Shown here: one piece after another, positions 7,224 to 17,268 of the stretch | Layout of the letters: each line of letters begins with the position of its first letter | How positions within the stretch are numbered: position 1 is the first letter of the stretch | NCBI RefSeq assembly: GCF_947495315.1 | Contig: NZ_CANLYD010000010.1 | Span: 1 to 64,000, forward strand | Length of the DNA: 64,000 nucleotides | Direction: 5' to 3' | Origin: an uncultured Aquimarina sp. | GTDB taxonomy: Bacteria; Bacteroidota; Bacteroidia; Flavobacteriales; Flavobacteriaceae | Made by a program: the position numbers and the translations under genes | The notes under the pieces: generated by a model | Seen by the model: the letters and a program-made list of their open reading frames with translations, nothing else | Told to the model about the DNA's origin: nothing | Databases searched by the model: none

Positions 7224-8764
7224 TATGAATCGGATAATTCTTTTTCTTCCAAAGTATTTTTAATTCGTTTTAGTAAATATTCTTTACCTACTAATTCTCC
7301 GCAAGTTACAACTGCGCTTATTGTTACTCCTAGCACACCGTGCATATTTAATCCTTGACCTGTAAATAATAAATTAGGAATCTTAGTTCTTGGTGATAAA
7401 AAAGATTTCATCGGATTCTCTGCATCTTTTGCAAAACCGTACATAGAACCCTCGTAACAACCGATATAATCTCTATAAGACAAAGGTGTAGAAGTATGTA
7501 CTGATTTTATACAAGACCTAATATTTGGAAATTTTTTCTCTATCTCTTTTAAGTATGCCTCGATTTTACGTTGTTTAAACTCCTCATAGTCTTCTCCTCT
7601 ATCATTCTTTTCTGCAACCGTATTAAAAGTGTCTGCCCAAGGTTCCATTTCATCAAATCGCATATAGGCAATAGAAGTTAAATTTTCTGCAAAACCTGGA
7701 TTTTTAATATCTTCAGTGGTAGAAATCAAATATGCTTCTGGCCAATTTTCTTCTTTGTATTCTTGTGTGGTCCATACTTTCTCTGGTGAGCTTGTATGAT
7801 AATAGTTTTTATTGATATACTGAAAAGTTCCCTTTTCGAAAACAATATATATGCTAAATGAAGATATAATACTTTCCGTATTTTGAATCCTCTTATAATA
7901 TAAATTCCTAAAACGCTCTTTACCGATAATCTGTAAGGTAAGTTTTGGATCCACATTAGAAATAAAATTATCACCAACAAAAGTGTCGTCTTTGGTGGTG
8001 GAAACCGAGACTAGTTGACCTTCTTCAAAATTAAATTTATTTACTTCCTGATACTTATAAATTTTACCTCCCAGCGCTCTAAATCTTTTTACTAATAACT
8101 TAGCAATCTGACTTCCTCCCTGAATACACCTCCAGGCACTTTCCATGTATGAGTTAATAGATAATGCATGTACATAAAATGGAGTTTTATCTGGATCACC
8201 TGCATACAATAGATTGGAACCGGCAAGAACTGCTCTTAATTTGGGATCTTTTACAACACTATCTATATAATCCTTAGCTTTAAGTGTTAACAGATCTTCT
8301 CCATAATATCGATCTCCTTCTTGTAAATTATAGAGCGGAAATCTATAGCAAGTATCCCTTACCTTATCGACATATTCCTTTATTCCTTTTTCTTCTTCCG
8401 GAAAAAACTTCACCAACTGATTTACAAAATTATCATATCCTTGTGCGTGTGGATACTCGAACTTATCATCATCAAAAGTTACTACATCATAGGCATCAAT
8501 ATCCATTCTTTTGATTTTCAGATCGTCCATAATATCCAGATACTTAAAGTACTGATATAGATTCTGTCCTTTATCCAAACCTCCTATATAATGAATACCG
8601 GTATCAAATATACTTTTGTCTCTAACAAAAGTCTGTAGGTTACCTCCGAACTGGTTGTTCTTTTCTAAAACACATACCTTTTTACCTTCTCTGGCAAGGA
8701 TATTTGCAGAAACCAATCCTCCTAATCCACTCCCAATAATAATGACATCGAATTTCTCTTGCAT
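7223..8764 (-). CDS. CrtI/phytoene desaturase-like FAD oxidoreductase
   Basis: A 513-aa flavoprotein with an N-terminal Rossmann dinucleotide-binding motif VIIIGSGLGGLVSANILAR (about 8-26), acidic VLEKNN, GGNLQTF after it, and a C-terminal FAD-binding segment LLFTGQGLNMHGVLG. It resembles the CrtI / retinol-saturase branch of amine-oxidase-fold enzymes. In this cluster it probably oxidises or isomerises the aryl polyene chain, but the exact step is unknown. The start codon lies just past the stop of the MMPL gene, and the end overlaps the C45 gene by one base, so it belongs to one transcription unit. Confidence 0.88.
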   Translation of the reverse strand: MQEKFDVIIIGSGLGGLVSANILAREGKKVCVLEKNNQFGGNLQTFVRDKSIFDTGIHYIGGLDKGQNLYQYFKYLDIMDDLKIKRMDIDAYDVVTFDDDKFEYPHAQGYDNFVNQLVKFFPEEEKGIKEYVDKVRDTCYRFPLYNLQEGDRYYGEDLLTLKAKDYIDSVVKDPKLRAVLAGSNLLYAGDPDKTPFYVHALSINSYMESAWRCIQGGSQIAKLLVKRFRALGGKIYKYQEVNKFNFEEGQLVSVSTTKDDTFVGDNFISNVDPKLTLQIIGKERFRNLYYKRIQNTESIISSFSIYIVFEKGTFQYINKNYYHTSSPEKVWTTQEYKEENWPEAYLISTTEDIKNPGFAENLTSIAYMRFDEMEPWADTFNTVAEKNDRGEDYEEFKQRKIEAYLKEIEKKFPNIRSCIKSVHTSTPLSYRDYIGCYEGSMYGFAKDAENPMKSFLSPRTKIPNLLFTGQGLNMHGVLGVTISAVVTCGELVGKEYLLKRIKNTLEEKELSDS

Positions 8765-11700
8765 CTATTTTATTCTATTCAAAACTGTTAACCCAAACTC
8801 TTGAATATCTACTCTAAAAGTAGTTTTCATTAATTCGGGAAACTCGTTACTCTCAGAAAATATAATAATTCGCTTTATACCTTCTGATAGTATTTCTTTT
8901 ATGTATTGTGGTTGTATTGGTGTAGCTGTATGTAACAAAAGTACATCAAATTTTGTCGATGTCAAATCCTGATCATCTACAAATTCCACTTTATTTCTTT
9001 TAGTACTATAACAGTTTTTTGCGATAGCCAATTTTTCATCTTGAGTAAGTATTCCCTTTAGCTTAACATACGGCCTTTTAAAACTTAGATATAGTAAAAA
9101 CTGTCCATAATCATCGCTGTATTGCAAAACACGATCTTTGTGATCAATGAAACTTGCAGCCTTATAGTATTTTTCTTTATGTAATGCATAATCAGCTTTG
9201 ATTTCTTTAAAGCAACTTTTATATCTATAATTATTTAGCAATGCTTTTTTATAATAATCGACACCTTCCAGATCTTTTTGTACCTCAAAAAATTGTTCTC
9301 TAAAATAAGCACTTATCTTTTTAGTTCTTTCTGCATAACCACTTCCAAATTCTTTATTATCTTCAGTAATTCTTGGTAAAATCTTTAATTGTACCGCACC
9401 ATCGTGAATTATAAAATCACCTTTTGGAGATACTTGAGCATTACCGTGAATTACCACAGGTAGTATATCCAAGTTCAATTCTTGAGCGAGATAAAATGAT
9501 CCTTTATGAAATCTGCTCATCTTAGCGGTATCTGTTCTAGATCCTTCTGGAAATGCTATTAATGAATATCCTTGTTTCACTTTTTCCCGTAAATGCTCTA
9601 CTCCACCTTCTATACCTGAAGAAACCGGATAAAACCCTGCTAGTTTTGCTGCTCTTCCGAAAACTGGATTATCATACACCCAATCCTTCACTAAATAGAT
9701 CAGTTTTGGGTATAACATTCCAACTGAAATAATATCTAAAAACGAAGAGTGATTAGCAATAATGATACATTGCTTACTAAAATCTTCATTTTCTGAATTA
9801 TATACTCGTTTTTTTACAAAAGGGTTAGAATATAAAACAGATCTCATCAACTTAGATGTAACGCTATGAAAAATGGCCATTTTCTTTTTCATACGTGCCG
9901 GAAACCAAGGAATAATCAAACTACTAATTATTGACACAATAAATCCTCCAATGATAAAATATCCAAAGCTAAAGAGTGACCATAATGTTTGACGCATTCT
10001 AAGTGGTGTCAGTCCTTTTTTAACACGATTAGTAATGAATGCTCTAAATAGCATTGGCTGAATCGTAAACGCTACCAAAACCGCTGATAAAATCCCAATT
10101 AGAGATACTATAGAAATAGATCGAAGTGCAGGATGTTTAGCAAATATCAACACTCCTACTCCTAATATGGTCGTTATTACCGATAATAAAATAGAAGTTT
10201 TATATGTAGACAGTTCTTTTACTCCATACGTAAATTCTTTTACAAGTCCATTTGTGATAAAAATGCTATAATCTACTCCCAAACCAAAAATAAATGTGGA
10301 AATAATGACATTAAAAATATTAAAGTCTATGCCCAACATTTTCATAACTCCCAACGTAATTACCCAAGTAATTGCAATCGGTAGTGCAGTTAACAACGTT
10401 AGCATTGGATCTCTGTAAAACAATAATAACAATAAGACTACCGCTATAAGAGAATACCCGATTAATGAATTAAAATCATTCTTAAGGTTTCCTAGTAAAG
10501 TTTCATTTAGCTGCTTTCGATCAATAACAACTGTATTTGCTATCTTACCCAAAGAAGTATTGATTTTATCGGCATTCTCGTGATCCACTTTTATTGCAGA
10601 AACCACTGTTGAAAAACCATCTTCATTAGTCACAAATTCATCAAGATATAATTCTTTGATATTTTGATATTCAGTAAAACTTATCGGTTTGATTTCTGAA
10701 TTTAATGTTGTGTAAAACTGAGTAAATGTTTCTGGTTTAAAACCAACAACACTTCCTTTTTCTTTTAATAAATTAGTGATAGCATCTACACGATGTTTTG
10801 TCCAGAATTCATTCCATAATTTTATTTTTTCAATTTGGGCCTCCTGAGAAAGAACCACTCCTCCTACTGAGCTGAAATTAATTAGTTCCTTATTTGACTT
10901 CTTCTGTTGTAAAGTCTCAAATAATTTATTGTTGGCATTTAAAGCTTCATTTAGCGATGTTCCGTATGAAACCAGATAAATTGATTTTGCTTTATTGTTA
11001 TTGATTCTATCCAAATCTTCTTCTGCCGCTACCAACTCTTCCGGTTGATAGTTCATTGTACTTAGATCTGTATTAAACCCTACTTTATGAAACAGAAATA
11101 ATCCAATAATAAATACTCCCCCAATAATTGAAATAAGAATTTTACTTTTATGAAAATCTGTTTGCGAGATTCGATCTATAAATGTTTTTCTTTTAGCTTT
11201 TTTACTTTCAGAAAAACGATATACCTGTGGAATAAATATCAAAGCAAAAACAGATGCTCCTACTACGCTTACGGCTGCAAAAATTCCAAGATCATTTAAC
11301 GCTTCTGACTTTACAAAAATCAAACACAAGAAAGCAACAGCTGTAGTTAGACTACTCATAATAACCGGCATAGAAACGTCTCGATATAGCTCTCTTACAT
11401 TGTTATTATTTCTGAAATGTGTAAGGATATGTAACGAATAATCTAAGGTAATTCCTAACAATACAGAGCCTATACCTAAAGATATGGCAGATATTTTTCC
11501 TTTGATCAAATATAATATTGCTATGGCAATGATTGCTCCAAAAACAGTAGGAGTAAAAATAATCAGTGGTACCGTGAGTTTTCTATAAAAGAAAATCAAA
11601 ATCAGTAGTAGGATGCTCATTGCAATACTAACCGTAAGCTGTATATCGTGTTTTATTTGTTTGGCATTCGCCACAGCATATAATGTAGCTCCAAACAAAG

Positions 11701-12445
11701 TAGCTTCCGCCTGTTCAGAGTACTTATTATTTAGGTCGGATGTGATTTTTTTTAACTGTTCAACAAAGAATGTATTTTCTCCTGTCTCATTAGTTGCTAA
11801 CGCAGGAGTAAGAAATAGCAGTAAATTTTTTCGATCTTTAGTAATTAAAAAACCATTATATAAATCGTAATTATCTCCCAACTGTAATTGGGCTAGTTTT
11901 TGTAGCCCTTTTGGGGTTAATGCTAAAGGATCTTTAACAATAAATTTTTTGGTGACCAAACCTGTCGGAGAAATCAAAGTCTTGTAGTTATTCTCAATAA
12001 CTTTAGCAATAGAGTCCGGATTAATTTTCTGATCTATATCCTGATAATCCGATTCAGTAAGAAAAAATGGAAGATGTTGATATACAAAATCATATAATTC
12101 CATCACATTATCATCTGCAACCTTTCCTTGTATTTTTTTTACATATTTAGAAAGATGTGTATTGATAGAATCGATATAAGCAGAAGCATACGCTACAAGA
12201 TCATCTGGATTTTCATTTTTATTAGTGATATTAACCACAATTTTGTCCGAAAACGATACTGTTTTTAGAACTTTCTGTGTAACTTCTGATTTATCACTAT
12301 TAGGAATTAGTCGAGTAATATCTTCCTCAAACCCAATTTTACTTGCCAAAAATGCAAATACAGCAAAAACACCAATAATTATAGGCCAAGCAATTAATTT
12401 ATTCTGCTTGATATACCGATATACTAAAAGAAAAAACTTATGCAT
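8765..12445 (-). CDS. MMPL/RND lipid exporter fused to a PlsC-type acyltransferase
   Basis: A 1226-aa multidomain protein. Residues about 1-810 form an MMPL/RND exporter with two 6-TM blocks (around 265-410 and 660-800) and two periplasmic loops. Residues about 850-1030 form a 1-acylglycerol-3-phosphate acyltransferase-like domain with NHSSFLD (catalytic HX4D), FPEGSRT and ILPVVIHG. The last about 190 residues, with a beta-strand FDVLLLHTATP, look like a degenerate methyltransferase-like fold. The fusion suggests acylation or handling of the pigment coupled to export across the inner membrane (inference). It overlaps the glycosyltransferase gene by 8 nt. Confidence 0.9.
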   Translation of the reverse strand: MHKFFLLVYRYIKQNKLIAWPIIIGVFAVFAFLASKIGFEEDITRLIPNSDKSEVTQKVLKTVSFSDKIVVNITNKNENPDDLVAYASAYIDSINTHLSKYVKKIQGKVADDNVMELYDFVYQHLPFFLTESDYQDIDQKINPDSIAKVIENNYKTLISPTGLVTKKFIVKDPLALTPKGLQKLAQLQLGDNYDLYNGFLITKDRKNLLLFLTPALATNETGENTFFVEQLKKITSDLNNKYSEQAEATLFGATLYAVANAKQIKHDIQLTVSIAMSILLLILIFFYRKLTVPLIIFTPTVFGAIIAIAILYLIKGKISAISLGIGSVLLGITLDYSLHILTHFRNNNNVRELYRDVSMPVIMSSLTTAVAFLCLIFVKSEALNDLGIFAAVSVVGASVFALIFIPQVYRFSESKKAKRKTFIDRISQTDFHKSKILISIIGGVFIIGLFLFHKVGFNTDLSTMNYQPEELVAAEEDLDRINNNKAKSIYLVSYGTSLNEALNANNKLFETLQQKKSNKELINFSSVGGVVLSQEAQIEKIKLWNEFWTKHRVDAITNLLKEKGSVVGFKPETFTQFYTTLNSEIKPISFTEYQNIKELYLDEFVTNEDGFSTVVSAIKVDHENADKINTSLGKIANTVVIDRKQLNETLLGNLKNDFNSLIGYSLIAVVLLLLLFYRDPMLTLLTALPIAITWVITLGVMKMLGIDFNIFNVIISTFIFGLGVDYSIFITNGLVKEFTYGVKELSTYKTSILLSVITTILGVGVLIFAKHPALRSISIVSLIGILSAVLVAFTIQPMLFRAFITNRVKKGLTPLRMRQTLWSLFSFGYFIIGGFIVSIISSLIIPWFPARMKKKMAIFHSVTSKLMRSVLYSNPFVKKRVYNSENEDFSKQCIIIANHSSFLDIISVGMLYPKLIYLVKDWVYDNPVFGRAAKLAGFYPVSSGIEGGVEHLREKVKQGYSLIAFPEGSRTDTAKMSRFHKGSFYLAQELNLDILPVVIHGNAQVSPKGDFIIHDGAVQLKILPRITEDNKEFGSGYAERTKKISAYFREQFFEVQKDLEGVDYYKKALLNNYRYKSCFKEIKADYALHKEKYYKAASFIDHKDRVLQYSDDYGQFLLYLSFKRPYVKLKGILTQDEKLAIAKNCYSTKRNKVEFVDDQDLTSTKFDVLLLHTATPIQPQYIKEILSEGIKRIIIFSESNEFPELMKTTFRVDIQEFGLTVLNRIK

Positions 12446-13646
12446 CTATTGCATTACTTTTGGATTTGCGAGAGCTAAAATACAAATACGCAATGACTCC
12501 TGAAATCAATGATACCAATGTTGCCAAAATAAAACTCCCTAATATATATTGTCCTAAACTTTTGAAGATATCGGTTCCTGATTTTACATCTTCTATATTA
12601 AGGGTAACGTCCATTTCTCTTCCCATCGCGATCGCACCAATCTGATAGCTACCATAAATAATAAATGGAATTAATGGAGGTATACTTATATTAGAAAACA
12701 AAAATGCAATAGGTCTATTTAGTTTGAAAGCAATTGCCAATGATATAACCAAAATAGTCTGAAATCCCCATAAGGGCGCAATACCTATGAACAAGCCGAG
12801 AGCAATCGCACTTGCTTTTTTTACTGGAGGATCATTGCTTCTTAATACATTTTCTCTCCAGTATTGCTTAAACCCTTTTTTTTTTACTCTATTTATAAGT
12901 CGTTTAGGTAAGTAAAACAACAAAGTTAACGTTACTAACCAAGTATTCAGGATACTAATTCGAGTGAAATCTTTGAAAGGTCTAAAATGAGATACTCGTT
13001 CGGTCTCGTCATATAGAACTTGAACTGGTATATTCCGAACTTCCACATTTCTCCAGGCAAGTTTAACAATCACCTCTATTTCTAACTCGAATTTTGTTGT
13101 GAATAGTTTTAGTTTACTAATCTCCTTTATTGGATATAACCTATACCCTGACTGTGTATCTTTTAGTTTGATACCGGTTTCTATATAATACCAAAAATTA
13201 GAGAATTTATTTCCAAAACTACTTTTACCAGGTACCGATGGATCATCCATATTTCGAGAACCTATCAACAACAACGATGAACTAGAGTCTTGTTTCTCCA
13301 ATTCGTCTAAAAATAAGGTTAAATCACTCGGAAAATGCTGGCCATCACTATCGATAGTGATTATATAATCATATCCCGAAAGGTCCGCTTGTTTAAAAGC
13401 TTCCCTCAGCGCCATTCCTTTCCCTTTATTCTCTGAAAAAGTAATAATTGTAAAATGATCTTGATAGTTTTCTAAAATACTAGCAGTATCATCTGTGGAA
13501 CCATCGTTAACGATAATAATTCTATCAGTATGCTTCAGAACACCTTGGATCACTCTTTCCAATGTTTTCTGGTTATTATAGGTAGGAATGAAAACACAGC
13601 AATTTAGTGTCTCAAAACGATGGTCTAGTAATGTAGTTGTGGTCAC
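12438..13646 (-). CDS. GT2 glycosyltransferase with C-terminal DUF2062 domain
   Basis: A 402-aa protein. The N-terminal GT-A domain (about 12-240) has FIPTYNN, IIVNDGSTDDT and the metal-binding ITIDSDGQH, followed by GSRN and a TQSGYRLYP motif as in dolichol-phosphate mannosyltransferase-like enzymes. The C-terminal half has three or four membrane helices of the DUF2062 type (IGIAPLWGFQTIL). The start is GTG at 13646. A good promoter lies just upstream, making this the first gene of the 13646-4259 unit. The substrate is unknown; sugar transfer to a lipid carrier or pigment is possible. Confidence 0.88.
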   Translation of the reverse strand: MTTTTLLDHRFETLNCCVFIPTYNNQKTLERVIQGVLKHTDRIIIVNDGSTDDTASILENYQDHFTIITFSENKGKGMALREAFKQADLSGYDYIITIDSDGQHFPSDLTLFLDELEKQDSSSSLLLIGSRNMDDPSVPGKSSFGNKFSNFWYYIETGIKLKDTQSGYRLYPIKEISKLKLFTTKFELEIEVIVKLAWRNVEVRNIPVQVLYDETERVSHFRPFKDFTRISILNTWLVTLTLLFYLPKRLINRVKKKGFKQYWRENVLRSNDPPVKKASAIALGLFIGIAPLWGFQTILVISLAIAFKLNRPIAFLFSNISIPPLIPFIIYGSYQIGAIAMGREMDVTLNIEDVKSGTDIFKSLGQYILGSFILATLVSLISGVIAYLYFSSRKSKSNAIDA

Positions 13647-13665
13647 AGTGTTATTTTTTCCATGT

Positions 13666-13695
13666 CAAAAATAGGATATGATACGATTAAACAAA
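13666..13695 (-). promoter_or_regulatory. Bacteroidota promoter for the GT2-MMPL unit
   Basis: On the minus strand TTTG (13695-13692) is followed after 18 nt by TATTTTTG (13673-13666), an exact TAnnTTTG -7 element. Predicted transcription starts near 13661, giving a leader of about 16 nt before the GTG start. This separates the unit from the large 33459-16789 operon. Confidence 0.65.
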
Positions 13696-13703
13696 TAGAA
13701 ATA

Positions 13704-14144
13704 TTACCTAATTCTTTTTGTTTTTTCAACAAAAGACGAAATTTTGATTTGTTCCATCTTATTATTTCCAACTAAAGAAATTATTATTTCATCTTTTGTA
13801 GTGGTGATCATTTGATTTTGAAACTCATTGTCAGGCCTAATATTTAATAAATACTTCCCTTTCTTCGTAATATTTGTAATAATTGAATTGGAGCTTACAT
13901 CCATAATATCAAATCTTAATTTTTCTTTTTTGATATCTAATTGAGGGAACATAATATCTTCTATTTCAATGTTTTGATCATCTTTAGTTACTTCAAATTG
14001 TATCTTATATTGGACAAATTGATTTTCATTTGGCCTTCCTGGTATGGTTATTTCTTTAACTGCAGACACTAATAAAATTTCTTCTTTACAGGATAAGAAC
14101 GTGCACAGCATTAAGAAAGTAATTATCACGGATACGTATTTCAT
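13704..14144 (-). CDS. Small predicted lipoprotein, unknown function
   Basis: A 146-aa protein with a signal peptide and lipobox (LSC at about residue 19, then KEE), followed by a mostly beta-strand domain of about 120 residues. It is not recognised beyond a beta-sandwich-like appearance. It lies between the T9SS-sorted BNR protein gene, from which a terminator separates it, and the GT2 gene. Asp/Glu after the lipid-anchored Cys is common in Bacteroidota surface lipoproteins; here the residues are K, E, E. A flexirubin role is not evident. Confidence 0.7.
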   Translation of the reverse strand: MKYVSVIITFLMLCTFLSCKEEILLVSAVKEITIPGRPNENQFVQYKIQFEVTKDDQNIEIEDIMFPQLDIKKEKLRFDIMDVSSNSIITNITKKGKYLLNIRPDNEFQNQMITTTKDEIIISLVGNNKMEQIKISSFVEKTKRIR

Positions 14145-14169
14145 TTTTGTTAATTTCTATAAATTAAAA

Positions 14170-14201
14170 ACCGGTAAAGAAAATAAACATTCTTTACCGG
14201 T
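14170..14201 (-). terminator. Rho-independent terminator after the BNR/T9SS gene
   Basis: A perfect 12-bp stem ACCGGTAAAGAA / TTCTTTACCGGT with an 8-nt loop is followed on the minus strand by TTTTTAATTT. It lies 21 nt past the stop codon of the gene at 14222 and isolates it from the small lipoprotein gene downstream. Confidence 0.92.
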
Positions 14202-14221
14202 CTAAAAAATTATGGTTTCAA

Positions 14222-16714
14222 TTATTTCACTATAATTCTTTTTACTATTCTCTTGTTGTTATTTTTCATGTCAACTAGATAAACTCCCGAACTGTATGAT
14301 GATAAATCGACAATAGTAGTTATTTTGTCTGTTTTAAAACTTTTAACTACACCACCAATTATATTATATATCGTAATTTCGGATTCACTATCAAAATCGG
14401 CTAATTTTATAGTAAATCTTCCATTAGTTGGATTAGGAAATACGGTCAATACACTACTATCTACAAATTCTCCAATTCCTAACACAGAAGAGTTTATAGG
14501 GATTTCCCAAATACCACGTCCGTAAGTAGCTACTCTTAATTTACTTGTTCCGTAATGTACTTCTAAATCATTAGATATTACATTAGGTAGTCCTTCACCA
14601 TAAACTTCCCAATCTGTACCTGAGTTATTCCTATGAAAAACTCCAATATCTGATCCTAAGAAAAGATCTCCATTTCCTCCCGTTAAATATAGAATTTTAT
14701 GCATAGGTACGTTAGGTAACGTTCCAGATATGTTAGTCCAACTAGTTCCTGAATTATCAGATTTAAAAACTCTATTTCCATCATTATATCTTCCATAGCA
14801 AATATAAACTTCTGCCGGATTAGTAGAATTGACAGCAATGCTAGTTACAAGACCGTTTACAGGTAATGTTAATGTATCCCAACTTGAACCTCCGTCGGCA
14901 GTTGTATAAACACCGTTTCCATCAGTTACATAAAGAACTTGATTGTCTGAAGGAGCGACTGTAATTGCCCTAGGAGCTCCACCTGGTGAACGCATATTAT
15001 CCCAGATACCTCCAGAATTAGATGAACTATAAATATTACCAAATCCGCCGTAAATAGTATTTGGATCTATAGGATCTATCTCCAAAGGCCAAACAAATCT
15101 TGCTCCATTTGGTGTGTTTAATCTTGTAGTTTGTGTTGCCCATCCATCTGTAGTTCTTTCTACATATCCAGCTTGACTACAGGTCCAAGCTATATTAGAA
15201 TCACTATAATTCCATAAAGCCTCTACGCCATCACTTCCATAATTCCTATTAATCCATTCTGTACCATTATACTGGGTAATATCATTATCCTGTGCTCCAG
15301 CTAATAAAAAATCTGCATTCTGAGGTGTCCCTGCAACTTTATAATATTGTGTTATTGATAGACCAGAAGATAAATCTTGCCATGGATCATCAGTCTTAAT
15401 ATTTCCTACAAACAAGCCACCATCATTAGCCGAAAAAACCTCAGTACTACTTCCTGGTAAAAATTCTAAATCGTGATGATCCGAATGCACATAAAAAAAT
15501 GGATTTCCTGGCACCCAATATCCATCAAGATATTTTTGCCAAGTACTTCCTCCATTAGTACTTCTCCATCCATCTACTCCTCCTATAATAATTAGGTCCG
15601 CATCATCTGGTGCTACTAAAATTGTTTGGTTATAACCTCCTTGTGTGCTCAATGAAGATGGAGTGGATATCAATAATGAATTCCAAGAAGCTCCTCCATC
15701 AGTTGATCTAAAAACTGTACCGTTGTTCATACCAACCAAAAACTCTGGGTCGCTTGCTGTAGTTGTAATATCAAAACGACCTCTATTAATCAAACCAGTA
15801 GATGAAGTAGTCCAGTTTTCTCCATTGTCAGTAGAAATATGAAAAGTTGTTGATCTACCCCCAGTTGCAAACAAAATAGTACTCGAGCCTTCTTTATACA
15901 TTATATCATTAAAACCTGTAGCTGTTGTTTTTAAACTCCAAGTTGTTCCAGCATCAGTTGATTTATAAATCCCACCATTTGTAGTTGCAAAAATGGTATC
16001 TGGATTATTAGGATCTATAAGCAAATGTGCTATTAATCTTGTTTGCGTAACTTCATAATTTAAACCGGTTGTCGTCCAAGTTTCTCCGTGATCAGTAGAT
16101 TTTAAAACTCCAATAGAATTGTTTTGAAATCCATCATAGTCTCCTGTAGCCATATACATGATATCACTATTGGTAGGGTGAAAAACGATATCTGACACAC
16201 CAAGATTAGGAATATTATCCCCTTTAGGCGTCCAGGTATTTCCGAAATCATCAGATCTCCAGATTCCACCCCCTGGTGCTCCTACCCATATTTCATCTGT
16301 ATTTGCCGGATTAAAAGTAACGACATTCAATCTTCCCATACCTGCATAAAAAGTAGTCTCAGATTCAGGAATCACCTTAGGACCTATTAAAGTCCAGCTT
16401 GCTAAATTTTCATTTTTTTCTACTGAAACATTTTGCAGATATTTATCCCACTCATTATACGCTATTAAAGGACTTGGAAAAGAACCATCTTCATTTATAC
16501 GGCTCTCCCAAAAATAGGCCCAACGCTCAAATTGTTTGATTTTTTTTCTATCTGCTCTAGCACTACTTTTGCTAATTGAAGTATATTCCTGTCGCTTTTT
16601 GTTTACTACTTCAAAATAGTTACTGTCATCTTTAGCAGGTGAATTACGCCAATCTTGTGCCGTTATTATATAACAACTTAAAATTGCTATAAAAAAAAGG
16701 AAATTTTTTCTCAT
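14222..16714 (-). CDS. Secreted BNR/sortilin-type beta-propeller protein with T9SS sorting domain
   Basis: An 830-aa secreted protein with signal peptide (cleavage near ITAQ, residue 20). Many BNR/Asp-box-like repeats (STDHGETW, STDAGTTW, STDGGASW, TADGGSSW) form one or two beta-propellers over about residues 100-740. The last about 75 residues are a type IX secretion sorting domain (VFPNPTNGRF ... GVYLVDMKNNNKRIVKRIIVK, Por_Sec_tail type). It is likely exported and anchored or released by T9SS. Function could be binding or hydrolysis at the surface; no active-site motif identifies a glycosidase. It stands alone, flanked by a terminator, and seems inserted into the pigment cluster. Confidence 0.9.
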   Translation of the reverse strand: MRKNFLFFIAILSCYIITAQDWRNSPAKDDSNYFEVVNKKRQEYTSISKSSARADRKKIKQFERWAYFWESRINEDGSFPSPLIAYNEWDKYLQNVSVEKNENLASWTLIGPKVIPESETTFYAGMGRLNVVTFNPANTDEIWVGAPGGGIWRSDDFGNTWTPKGDNIPNLGVSDIVFHPTNSDIMYMATGDYDGFQNNSIGVLKSTDHGETWTTTGLNYEVTQTRLIAHLLIDPNNPDTIFATTNGGIYKSTDAGTTWSLKTTATGFNDIMYKEGSSTILFATGGRSTTFHISTDNGENWTTSSTGLINRGRFDITTTASDPEFLVGMNNGTVFRSTDGGASWNSLLISTPSSLSTQGGYNQTILVAPDDADLIIIGGVDGWRSTNGGSTWQKYLDGYWVPGNPFFYVHSDHHDLEFLPGSSTEVFSANDGGLFVGNIKTDDPWQDLSSGLSITQYYKVAGTPQNADFLLAGAQDNDITQYNGTEWINRNYGSDGVEALWNYSDSNIAWTCSQAGYVERTTDGWATQTTRLNTPNGARFVWPLEIDPIDPNTIYGGFGNIYSSSNSGGIWDNMRSPGGAPRAITVAPSDNQVLYVTDGNGVYTTADGGSSWDTLTLPVNGLVTSIAVNSTNPAEVYICYGRYNDGNRVFKSDNSGTSWTNISGTLPNVPMHKILYLTGGNGDLFLGSDIGVFHRNNSGTDWEVYGEGLPNVISNDLEVHYGTSKLRVATYGRGIWEIPINSSVLGIGEFVDSSVLTVFPNPTNGRFTIKLADFDSESEITIYNIIGGVVKSFKTDKITTIVDLSSYSSGVYLVDMKNNNKRIVKRIIVK

Positions 16715-16788
16715 TTATGTGTTAGTTAGAATTAGTCTATAATAACTAAAACAGTAAAAGCTTAAAAAACCCTACTTTTTTTGAACAA

Positions 16789-17259
16789 TTATTTTTTAAA
16801 AGCCTTTGACGTCAACATAAAACCTTTGATAAATTTCTTTAATTTGGGAGAGGGTACTTTATCAATATTTTCTGTCAGAAAGCTTTTATCTGTATCTATA
16901 TCCTTGTAGTATCTGGTAATTCTAGGAGCGCTAGTTTGCACACTTAATCTAATCATCCTTAGTTCTATATTATTAGGATCAGATACTATTGCTTCTTCAA
17001 TTAACTTCTTTCCTTGTTTAAAAAAAGATATTTTATCTCCTCTTTTTTCAGAAAACGAAGCCTTCAGCGTCAGTGCACATCCATAATACGCTGATAATAC
17101 GGAATTTCCTTTGTAGTCTATATTCTTCGTTAACTCATGAAATTTCTCAGTATTCTCTTTGGAATCTTTTGCATATTTATATGAATTTCTTACTTCCATA
17201 ATATCAGCAGTAGTGGCATTTGCAATAAGTAATCCAATAAATAAGACAAAAAACTTCAT
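16789..17259 (-). CDS. Small periplasmic TPR-like protein at the end of the flexirubin operon
   Basis: A 156-aa protein with a hydrophobic signal sequence (about 1-18) and an otherwise helical domain with a TPR-like segment (KLIEEAIVSDPNNIELRMIRLS). The family is not firmly recognised. It starts 9 nt after the dehydratase gene, so it appears to be the last cistron of the 22-gene flexirubin run. A periplasmic scaffold or chaperone for pigment transport is possible, inferred only from its neighbours LolA and lipoprotein. Confidence 0.7.
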   Translation of the reverse strand: MKFFVLFIGLLIANATTADIMEVRNSYKYAKDSKENTEKFHELTKNIDYKGNSVLSAYYGCALTLKASFSEKRGDKISFFKQGKKLIEEAIVSDPNNIELRMIRLSVQTSAPRITRYYKDIDTDKSFLTENIDKVPSPKLKKFIKGFMLTSKAFKK

Positions 17260-17268
17260 ATCGTTAAT

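Noticed and set aside
7726..7980. Minus-strand frame inside the CrtI-like gene, and similar shadows such as 6877-7206 and 8284-8514
   Set aside because: All overlap genes with clear domain motifs in another frame and show none of their own.
13647..13703. Continuity of the two pigment operons through 13704-16714
   Set aside because: A strong terminator at 14170-14201 and a promoter at 13666-13695 argue for separate units.
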